Part shown: positions 55,621-64,000 of the stretch, piece after piece
Layout: each line of letters opens with the position of its first letter
Position numbering within the stretch: the first letter of the stretch is position 1
Source: Lactarius indigo
Lineage: Eukaryota; Basidiomycota; Agaricomycetes; Russulales; Russulaceae
Assembly (NCBI GenBank): GCA_025766275.1
Contig: JAFKAC010000010.1
Location: 1,736,001-1,800,000 of the forward strand
Direction: 5' to 3'
Length of the DNA: 64,000 nucleotides
Translations under genes and position numbers: made by a program
The notes under the pieces: model-generated
The model's input: the letters and a program-made list of their open reading frames with translations, nothing else
What the model was told of the DNA's origin: nothing
Databases searched by the model: none

Positions 55621-56185
55621 TGTAACACCACTACAGGGGCGTTGGATACGGCCTGTATCAAGTCAGTCGGATTACGGTAGCACAAGCTCTAAGGCGAGGC
55701 TTCAGCAGAGTGGTGCACAAGGATCACAAGGACGTTAGTCACTTGGACCGTAGAGGAGGGCTAAGACTCGAAGGTCTAGCGAGATCACGAGACAAGAAAG
55801 GGGGGCAAAGGCGTTCGCGTGTAGTATTACACAAGAAGTCTAGTCTACCATACAAGCTAGATAGAGCTAGGTTTAAATAGACGACGATTAGCATGGCAAC
55901 TACAAACAGATGGCGCCATCGCTGGTCTCGGAACAAAGGGTGGTACATAAGAAGAACAAAAGGACATCGTACTGGGGATAAAGGCAAATCACGCGGGGGT
56001 GCGTGTGATTGGGAACACGATGGAATCTAGCACATGTCAAACTTTATCAGAAGGGAACATTGATAAGTAAGGCGCGCGATAGGAACCGGGTAATCGTAAA
56101 GTCCGCGTAACCGTACAGGGCTCGTATGGGGTGATGGAGGGAACAATGATATGCGAAAGAACGAGTCCAGGGAAAAATCGTAACA
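55621..56185 (-). repeat. F-type solo LTR in element G
   Basis: A 565-bp TGTAAC..GTAACA sequence with the perfect duplication CTGGA (55616-55620, 56186-56190). Same family as F's LTRs. Confidence 0.92.
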
Positions 56186-57606
56186 CTGGAACTCTCATAG
56201 AACGATAGTGAGTCATGATTACACTGTTACAATTAACTGCCCTCACCCAGGCCGATGGGTTCAGGTGTCCTGAAAACTCTCCTTTTTCCATAACTGTTGG
56301 AGGATAATGTCTTTGACGTCATCTGATTCTCCTGCTACTCCGTTGAGCCAATCACTGGCATGCTGTTGAGGGGGTGCTTCTTGAACTGCCCTGGTAGCGA
56401 CTTCAGGTTCTTGTTGATGATAGTCGGTATCAATGTATCGACTGGTCGATGCTTGGGGCTGATAGCCTCCTTGTGGTTGTCTACAATCTTGGGCCATGTG
56501 TCCGTCCTTCCCACAATTATAACAAGTGACTGGCCTTTGATTTTTACGTCCTCCTCCTCTCTGTAGGAATCCTCCTTGGGGTCAATATGGGGGACGAGGA
56601 GCAAGTATATCTTTGGCTCCTGCAAGTTGCCCTCAAATTTGATCTGCTGACATATCCATGGTGTTTGGGTCTCGGGGCAGATTTCTTGGTTGCCAGGAGC
56701 TTCTTGGTGGTCCTTGCCACTGTCGCTGTTGGCATTGTTGCCCCAACCCTTGTCCTTGAGGAACTCCTTTGTTTAATACCGCTTTGAGATGGAGGTATTG
56801 TTGCTGGTGAGTGGTAGCTGCTTCTTTCCACTCGCGATAATTGCGGGGGTTGTCGAGTGTATAGACTTTTTCATATAAGTCCTTTGGTAATCCACTTGTG
56901 AATAAATCGAGTGTTTGTGGATCATCGAGTCTGTACTGAGCGTGGCGTATTAACTGTTCGAATTGGGTGCAATACTCATCTAGATTGCCCCCAATCATCT
57001 TGACTCCCTTCTTGAGTTTGTATTGAGCTTGTTCCTGCTCCATTGTATTCCTGAAGTGCTGCATGAAGCTGCATGTGACTTCGTTCCATAAACCTTCACT
57101 AGTGCAAGGTATTCCTGCTTGTATCTGGCCATTAAGCCAGGTGAGCATTGCTAACACCCATTCGCTGACGTTGACGCCCTTGATGTAGGATAGAAAGAGC
57201 AGGGCATGTCGGTAAGGTGTGGCCATTATGCCTTCGTCTGCATTCATGCCCCAATAGACATGCCATTGTGTAAGGAATGCTTCAACCTTTGCACGTTCCC
57301 CGTCGAATACTGTGGGGGCTTCACCAGCTAATTTGTTATTTTGGGGAGGAACAATGGGGCCTTCACCTGGTACTCCTCCTCCCAGATGTCCTCCTCCTGG
57401 TGGTCCTCCAGGGAATCCTCCAGGGAATCCCCCGAATCCATGTCTTCCTGGTGGCGGTCCTCCTCCTCCTGGCAAATCACCAGGGGGTCTGCCTCCTCCA
57501 CTGGGGGGATCGGCTACGTTGGGTCCAATGGCACGGTGAATGGCTATATCGTTGTCTGTCATATGATGTCCTGTATGTGGGTCGATTGGGGCTAATATAG
57601 CTCGTG
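56186..57606 (-). pseudogene. Gag (capsid and knuckle) of element G
   Basis: On minus from about 57562: a Pro/Gly-rich linker, then the capsid-like domain (57340-56790) and a CCHC knuckle near 56480-56522 (C-x2-C-x4-H-x4-C). It ends at 56261. The pol start (MEKGEFSGHLNPSAWV-type, 56291-56190) overlaps in -1 with GAGTTTT in place of GGGTTTT. TGA stops near 56632 and 56582. Confidence 0.85.
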
Positions 57607-57772
57607 TGTAACGCCGTCACGACGTCAGCTCGACTTGAGCTCTATAGAGGCGGTAACAACTTAGCGAAGGTCCTGAAGACACGGAGGTTCAGGCGTGACG
57701 ATTGTCTTGAAGACGCGGAGGTCCAAGTGCAGACGTTGATGAACGCTCGAAGGCGCACTTACTCAGAGGGGA

Positions 57773-57809
<37 letters not shown>

Positions 57810-58706
57810 GTAGAGAGGACGAAGAAACAAGTGACAATTCAAGAAGACCAAGATGGCGTATCTTGGTCTTCACAAGACAGTTTAAATACAAACAGAGCAG
57901 GCTTTCAAGCGCTGTTATGAGTCACAGTATGTTGATAAGTGACCCTTGCGCATCGCGGCTCGTACGGACCGGACTTGCAGCATGGACTGCTTTAGATTAG
58001 ATATACAGGACTTATAGATTAGATACTATTTGATCTGTACAATCTAGACTTATCATTGCGTCACATATGACATCACTGTACTTCTAATGACATCATACAT
58101 CCGGACTCTGCGTTGTATAACGTCTTTTCCTTTGTTCTTCACTTAGTATTATCCTTGTTATGATGTCAGTATGATATCATCTAGTTCTGGACTCTTCTTG
58201 TTCTCGTTTTCCTTGTTCTCAAAGCGTCCACTCTTTTGTCCCTTTGTAGAACAATAGTACCTTTGTATTCTGTGACTAGCGTTACCTACCTTGTACTACT
58301 GTCACCCTCTGTAGGAGTATAAGTAGAGTACCATGTACGCTCCTGGTCCACATCAGTTCTCACTGCTTGTGTGCCAGACACTCTTGCTTTGCCTTGTTAA
58401 GACTTCCCTGTTGCTGCTTCCAGCCACTCAGCCTATCTCACCACAGAACACTTTGTCACTCTGTGAGTATGCTATCTATGTGTGCTGTTCATCACAGTAT
58501 AGTAGCGTCCAACGTATCGCAGAAACATCTCGAACCCTAATACTACTAGTATCTGTACTAGTATCGAGTCATACAGGCACCGCTCAGTCAGCTATCAGTC
58601 GTATCGCCTATCACACTACCGTATCACCGTAAGTAAGTCCGCAACTAATTTACCTTACCGCCGTAGCTGCAACCGGTACAGTAAGGGTACGAGTCGAAAC
58701 GTAACA
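57607..58706 (-). repeat. B-type solo LTR in G, split by copia solo LTR
   Basis: Reverse-oriented B-type LTR (TGTAACGCCGTCACGAC.. to ..GTAACA). Flanks TCGTG (57602-57606) and TTGTG (58707-58711) differ by one CpG transition, so they are a decayed duplication. It contains a (GA)n run at 57778-57806 and is interrupted at 57930-58494. Confidence 0.88.
57930..58494 (+). repeat. copia-type solo LTR
   Basis: A 565-bp copy of the D-family LTR with perfect duplication CAGTA (57925-57929, 58495-58499). It lacks the internal 54-bp duplication of D. Confidence 0.94.
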
Positions 58707-59337
58707 TTGTGCTTCTTCTGCAATACATTGTTGTTCTTTACGAGCCAGCTGTTCTATAGTGTCAGCGGTTAGACGTACTTCTTCTTGTGTTATGGTGGCA
58801 GTGGCCATGGTGACTGCTGGGCTATGGATGTGGATTACTTCAGGTTCGGTTTGGTGAATGGTAAGGGACTCAGTTTGTTGTATGATATGATCACCAATAG
58901 CTCCTAGGCTGGCGTCTTCCACTGGTGTGGTTCCTCTGCTTGGTGATTGTTGACTATCAGAGGCTTCTCCTCCACTAATTCCTTCGGCGGTGTGTTCCTG
59001 TGCTTGTCCGTCAATGGGACCGTAGTCTGCGTGGCTATTAAGTTCGCGCGCGTCGATATCACAGTTGTAGTTTCTTCCTGCTGGTCGTATGATATCCCAG
59101 CGATGATCTATGGGGTTCCAAGTAATCTCAGTCCAACAGAGGTGTTCGAAATTGAACTCAACAGGTTGAAAATGGTTGGGACCATTGAACTCTACAAAGT
59201 ATCTGGTATCTTCTCCTCATTCTCTCCTTTGAGCTGCTCCTAAAAATCTTGTTAGTACATTGCGATCTCCTTGTCATTCAATGTGATAGGGATGGAAGGA
59301 CATCCACTGGTCTCTGGTTGAGTACGCCACAATGGGA
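58707..59337 (-). pseudogene. Gag N-terminus of element G
   Basis: On minus from a GTG near 59329 (ATTGTGGCG): a module nearly the same as B1 Gag 1-115 (STRDQW start, WNPID core near 59110), with TGA stops. It confirms that G belongs to the B lineage and shares the GTG opening. Confidence 0.82.
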
Positions 59338-59348
59338 ATCTTGGTCTT
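59338..59348 (-). promoter_or_regulatory. self-priming PBS of G
   Basis: On + ATCTTGGTCTT, 2 nt from the LTR, reverse complement of 59582-59592 inside the 5' LTR. The 11-mer is the same as in B1 and B2. Confidence 0.8.
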
Positions 59349-59350
59349 AA

Positions 59351-59863
59351 TGTTACGCTCCACTGGCATTAGTCCAACTTGGACTCTGAGAAGGCGTAGT
59401 CGACTTAGCAAAGCAAAGGTGAATGGGGATCACGTGTCAACCCAACACAAGCTGAACAGGGGCACGTTGGCACACACTGCAGTAAAGATGAAGATAGGCT
59501 ATCCCTTGGGGAATAGCAGTGGAAGCACTCTTAGTCGGAGACTAAGGCAAACAAGAGACGAGTCAAGAGAGTGGATTGAAGAAGACCAAGATCAAGATGG
59601 AGACTCTTGGTCTTCCAGAGCAACTACTTATACAGATACACGCAGGCTTTAAAGTGCCACTGGAATAATAGGTAACCAATAGCGTAACTAGCTCAAACCC
59701 TAGTACAGCTATCCTAGGAATGAGTCATACATGAGTCACAATCACATGCAAACTACTATGCTGACTGATACGATGTAAGTGTCCATGACTAATACTACTA
59801 TCGGGCTGTAGTCATAACCAGCCATGAGTCATCCACAATGCGTGATTGGTCCGTACCGTAACA
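59351..59863 (-). repeat. 5' LTR of element G
   Basis: 513 bp, TGTTAC..GTAACA. Minus-strand TATAAG (+ 59627-59632) is about 35 nt upstream of the predicted RNA start near 59592. Confidence 0.88.
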
Positions 59864-61488
59864 CTTTGAGTTGGAGGTCACACACAGTGGCCAAGCATAG
59901 CAACATGGGTAACCTATTCAATAACCCAATTTTTCCGTGATACCTATCCCATAACCCTGATTCTGCATGACAACCTAATTTCTCTTGAATTTCCTTGTCA
60001 ACTTAACTACAAACCCCACTCTTGTGTTTTGAATGACCATATGTCTGCTAAAAAAGGCAGGGGCCAAGTGTTATGAAAACTGCTGTAGTGGGTAGTAGGT
60101 TCTACCAGGTAATCCTGAAGCACTTGAGCCCCACACTACCCAAAACCTGGGTGTGCATCAAAGCATTTTTCCCCATTTTTGAGCCTCCAAGGTTCACATC
60201 AGCACATTAGGTAGAATTGTTAGGTAACCTAGTTACTATCCTTTGCTACCTGATATATCACTATTCCAAAAAAAAAAAAACGAAAATCAGCCAACTCCTG
60301 ATGACTACGCTCCTAACGCGCGTGAATGCGGCGTCTGCCGTGGGCGTGTTTGTGAGACCAGGCACAGGCTCGCAGCCACAGCCTGAGTCGGATGATGGTA
60401 TCCATACAAGACTGTGTCCCAAAGTGCCGACACTCTTTGAGCTACGTGTGTCGCATACTAACTGCATACCAATCGCATGACCTTTCTCGAAGTTCTATTC
60501 AACAAGCAGCCCTCTCTGGGCCTCCTTCAAGTTCTCAGAAATCTTTGGATTCGAGTCTCATATGTGAGGCGAGTTCACGTGGCCTGCCTCATTCCTTTGC
60601 CTCAGTCACGGTCAAACACTTGACACCTTTCCTGGCCTTTGAAGTGGGGCCCCTGGCTGAAAGCTTTTCCCACCTTTCGCCTCATAGAATCTCTCTCACA
60701 GTGATACACTAGAGTCGTGCATCTGTGACTGCTTCATGATACCGCTGCTGCTATTGCAACGTAAGCTATTCGCACCCTATCGTGTCCAGCAAGTACAAGC
60801 CCTCGAGAACGTGGGGAGTGGGTCACGTTATCACTACAACTTTCACGAGCTCAGTGCTCAGCGCTCAGCCTCTGCGTGATGCCGTCCTCGGCCTGGGGGT
60901 TCGCGATCAGGAACGGCGTCCATTCAGCGTGAGGGCCCTCTAATGGTTTCGGGCCATGGGCCGGGTCGCAGCAAACGGCGGGTTTGATCACCCTTCGTAG
61001 CGTCGACTTCTACAAGGACACAAGTTGTCGTACTCAGCCAGGCATCTACTTGGCGCCATGGATTATTCACTATTCAATGTGCTTACTCACGACCTTCGAG
61101 GTTCACCAGATATTGCTGGGGCGACTAAGTATCGAAAACCCGAGACTTATCAGTGCAGATAACCTCACCTTCCTTATATAGACTCTATGTAGTCTAGACG
61201 CCAGGTTGGCATCTCTTGCCCCTGACCTTCTTTAGTGATATTGAGGGTCTATGTCATTCTGATGAAGGAAAAAGACAGAGGATCGTTTCACAGCCGTTGG
61301 ACTGGCGATTCGGGACCGACGTACTCACGACTTCGCGCTCGAGTGCTCACACGAGTACTTAACCTCTATTCTTTTCTCATGTTTTTCACTAGGCCGGAGT
61401 CTTAGTTTCAACTTTCAAAGCACCCAGCTTTACAGTCGCATACCTACGCACCGAACACTCCACTCCTCACTCCCCGTACCGCATATCG
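59864..61488. other. host intergenic region upstream of the GTPase
   Basis: No supported gene. Short ORFs at 60217-60480 and 60392-60712 overlap in different frames and resemble nothing I know. There is an A-run at 60268-60279. TATATAG near 61177 and pyrimidine-rich stretches near 61370-61440 may belong to the promoter and 5' leader of the Rab18-like gene. Confidence 0.5.
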
Positions 61489-62352
61489 ATGCCCACCCAG
61501 ACACACCCGCAGGAGTTGCACGTCAAGATTATCGTGATCGGCAACTCGTCGGTGGGGAAAAGCAGTCTTCTCATGCGCTGGTCAGAGAATCAATGGCTTC
61601 CTGAGCACGAAGCTGGTGCGACAATCGGCGTCGAAGTTTTGGTGAGTTCTCTGATAGTGTCCCATGGGGACAGCGCGATATTAAAATGATCGGCAGAGAC
61701 AAAAACTCGACGTTAAAGGCGAAAACGTGAATTTGGCCATCTGGGTGAGTTATAACGATACCTCTTGTCGCTAATTCAAACGCAACGCGCGCTTTGCGAC
61801 AGGACACTGCGGGTGAAGAGCATTTCCGTACCATGCAGTCAGCGCACTACAGGGGTGCCCAAGGCATCATCCTCGGTTCGTCATTCTACCCTGCGTATCC
61901 TTAACAACACAAACTTTGGCCTCATAGTATACGACTCGACAAATCGTCGCTCGTTCGAGGAGCTCATACGCTGGTTCAATGAGATAGGAACCTATGTTAG
62001 TGGACCAGTTGACAAGGTTATTGTAGGCAATAAAGTCGACAAGGTACAGTTCCGCTCACGCTCGAAATCTTTGATGCGTTCGATGCTCACCAACCCTCTC
62101 TTCACTCAGGACTACCAACGTCAGGTACCTACCGCGGAGGCTGCTGCGTTTGCGGAAAAGATGGGGTGCCGATTCGCTGAGACTTCCGCCAAGACAGCGC
62201 TCGGCGTGCGTAAGGCGTTTCGTGAAATGGTGGAGCGTATCGTCGACGATCCCAAACTTCACGTCTTCTCCAAACTCAGCTCTCCACAGGCATCTTTCAC
62301 GCGACCACAAACCTCAAGCTTTCTTGGTTATCGATCCACGTCGTCTGCCTGA
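61489..62352 (+). CDS. Rab18-like small GTPase (five exons)
   Basis: Exons 61489-61641, 61697-61744, 61803-61875, 61928-62043 and 62110-62352 encode 210 aa. Introns of 55, 58, 52 and 66 bp have GT..AG ends (three start GTGAGT or GTACAG). Rab GTPases switch membrane traffic; Rab18 acts at the ER and lipid droplets. Visible motifs: P-loop GNSSVGKS (about 18-25), TIGVE switch I, LAIWDTAGEE switch II (65-73), GNKVD and the ETSAKT G5 motif. LAIWDTAG and YRGAQGIILVYD fit Rab18 best. Oddities: the catalytic Gln of DTAGQE is Glu (residue 72), and the C-terminus ends in SSA without prenylatable Cys. It could be a divergent or non-prenylated paralogue. Confidence 0.85.
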
Positions 62353-62610
62353 CCCATAACCTAGTCAGGATACGTTATTTTTTCTTCTCTTCGATTCTGA
62401 GACTGCTTGAGGCAGGCTAAATGAAAGCAGAAACAGATGCCGTAGCATATTCAACTTGTAACATTACTGTACAGTGTGCACGGTCACGAGATTATGATTA
62501 CTTGTTTGATGTCCAGATTATGTAACGCGACCTTAGTCTTTTCTTGCTGTCGCCTCGCCTTGTCTTGCGTTCCTAGGGGGTGACCCCTGATCTGGTCAAG
62601 TACCATATGA

Positions 62611-63584
62611 ATGATGGATTTCGAGGAGTTGAAGAACCTACTTCAAAAATCATATCATACTGAAGAGGAACGCTCAAAGATTCTTGGTCAGTCCCGTTTC
62701 ACTCGTGTTTCAGCAAAAGACTGGACTGCCCTTGAAAGGTCAGACCTTGTTGACAGTAGGATACCGAGCGCGTCTGTGGATGCGGAGCCCCCGTTGAGCG
62801 CATTGCTATATGCAGCCCAGGGCATACTTCACCCCACCCTGTCCTTCAGACACATCCCCGATTTACTGGATATCTTGTCTCAAGTTGAACGTGCTCGCGA
62901 GTTCTCTCTAGAGCACGCCAAGTGGGCGCTGATCTGGCAACGTTTCTATGAAACACGTCCCAGTTCCAGAGTGCGCGTTTTGCGAAAGTCTGATAAGGAG
63001 GCCATCAAGAAGCTCCTCAAGCCAGAACGCCTTGATGCGACGCGCTGTATCTTTATTTGTATTATTGAGCAGGCTATTCGCATGGTGCGCGTGTTTACTC
63101 TTCCTCGCGTGCGGGACCCCGAGCTGACCCGTGGTAAGCACGTGCTTTACTTATGGACACATGCCGGAGAGTCCTATCGTTTGCATCACTATCTCCAAAT
63201 CTACTTTCCCTGGGCACATGGCGGACACGATAGCCAGAGGTTGTACCATGCATCGCTGACTCCAGACGAGCAAGCACGCCTCGCCGACGTCGGGATGTCA
63301 TGCTTTCTCTTCATGCGTCACGCAAAGTTTTGGGAGGAACAGCGCCTCCGTGAGCTCAATGTCTCATCGTAAGTCCATGGCTCCAACTTGTGGTGCTCGT
63401 TTCTGATATGTGCAGTCTCCCTGATTCGTACTACGACGGTGACGAGAGTTTTCAGGTTCTGAAGTTCAAGTTTATAGGGAACCTTGAAGTTGTGGATGTC
63501 GTGGACTCTATTACGTTGTACCTCAAGAAAGTGCTGGGGTTGACCCAAAAGCTGGAAAGCCTACTCGCCCATCACGTGCCTTGA
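62611..63584 (+). CDS. unidentified two-exon gene
   Basis: Exon 1 62611-63368, intron 63369-63415 (47 bp, GTAAGT..TGCAG), exon 2 63416-63584, giving 308 aa. I chose the first of two adjacent ATGs. The splice joins the frame exactly and the C-terminal exon is open to TGA. The protein is rich in charged residues and helix-formers, with a hydrophobic patch around residues 145-165 (CIFICIIEQAI) that is too short and mixed for a sure membrane helix. There is no signal peptide and I recognise no family. It lies 258 bp after the Rab18-like gene on the same strand. Confidence 0.75.
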
Positions 63585-64000
63585 TCACAATTCGTGGCTT
63601 ATATAATTACAGTTCCGTCAAGGTCAAGGCAAGCCGTAATACTGTAGCAGATAACTCATTTTGACGATGGCCAAATAATGGAGCTCTTATTCTTCCTCTT
63701 CTCGACTTATTCGATATTGCTACGCCGCCTAAGCTACATGAGTTGCCTCCGCGCCGGCTTGTGGTGCCTCTACACTCTCCTTGTTTGGCTGGCTGCATTT
63801 TCTTGACCAATCAACTAAGACAACAGTTGTTCTGCCGAGTCTTCCACGATGATTGTCCACATTAAGTTTCCATTGCTTGGCAATTAGGAAGAGGAATCCA
63901 CCTGCCTCTCCGTGATCGTCCGGGGCGCTTATGGGTATCCCACTTCCGAGGTGAGGAGACTATTACCGCGGCTATATTAATCCGCGTGTCATGCCATATA
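63585..64000. other. right flank
   Basis: No gene supported. A minus ORF 63607-63810 has no recognisable features. The sequence probably includes the 3' end of the preceding gene. Confidence 0.5.

Larger units (their letters stand above)
29476..59863 (-). mobile_element. gypsy element G: outer, decayed, - strand (nest 2)
   Basis: A B-related chromovirus. LTRs are at 29476-29985 (3') and 59351-59863 (5'). The PBS is at 59338-59348 and the polypurine tract at 29986-29999. Gag and protease remnants lie at 55120-59337; the integrase tail, chromodomain and extension lie at 29986-32395. The RT-RNase H part is absent: 32396-33259 holds repeats instead. The outer flanks GACTG and CTTTG do not match, so one edge has been rearranged. 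It hosts gypsy F, and through F also B2 and D, plus three solo LTRs. Confidence 0.85.

Noticed and set aside
60217..60712. Two overlapping ORFs upstream of the Rab18-like gene
   Set aside because: Different frames, no splice or domain signals, and no recognisable protein.
1..64000. CRISPR arrays, rRNA or tRNA genes
   Set aside because: No regular spacer-repeat array and no rRNA or tRNA cloverleaf was recognised by eye; the context is eukaryotic. A tRNA scan was not possible here.

Overview
The window looks like genomic DNA of a filamentous fungus, most likely an Agaricomycete (Basidiomycota). The evidence is short GT..AG introns of 47-66 bp in the two host genes, chromodomain Ty3/gypsy elements, and CpG-directed decay of those elements. 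I cannot name the species. About 54 of 64 kb is a heterochromatin-like pile of LTR retrotransposons. The only confident host genes lie at the right end: a five-exon Rab18-like GTPase (61489-62352) and an unidentified two-exon gene (62611-63584).

Nest 1 (2948-26776). The outer element is a decayed + strand gypsy, here called C (397-bp LTRs, target duplication AGTCT). It was hit by an intact - strand gypsy A (3361-9749), by three solo LTRs (11260-11841, 12286-13006, 14572-15153), and by a - strand copia solo LTR (16078-24430). The copia solo LTR was in turn split by gypsy B1 (16263-24046). Matching 5-bp target duplications support every layer except the third solo LTR. Between the nests (26782-29475) lie a small ORF split by another solo LTR and a truncated B-type LTR.

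Nest 2 (29476-59863). The outer element is decayed - strand gypsy G, whose RT region is missing and replaced by low-complexity DNA. Inside it sits - strand gypsy F (33260-55119). F's 5' LTR was split by + strand gypsy B2 (40371-54614), and B2's gag was split by an intact copia element D (42241-48595). G also carries an F-type solo LTR and a B-type solo LTR, the latter itself split by a copia solo LTR.

The gypsy elements share an unusual plan. (1) The predicted 5' end of each transcript is perfectly complementary (11-12 nt) to the sequence just after the 5' LTR, which is Tf1-type self-priming. (2) In A, B1 and B2 there is no ATG in any frame for about 740-865 nt from the predicted RNA start, and gag opens at a GTG. 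(3) Gag begins with a conserved Tyr/Trp-rich N-terminal module. (4) Pol is reached by a -1 shift at GGGTTTT or GGATTTT. (5) In B, C, F and G, but not A, Pol carries a long conserved extension after the chromodomain; in C and F it ends in Cys/His clusters. I consider points 2 and 5 the best candidates for undescribed biology.

Decay is almost purely CpG transition. All 15 differences between the LTR pairs of B1 (3) and B2 (12) are CpG to TpG or CpA, and every in-frame stop I could place is TGA. By LTR identity and intact ORFs, A and D are the youngest insertions, then B1, B2, F, and finally C and G.
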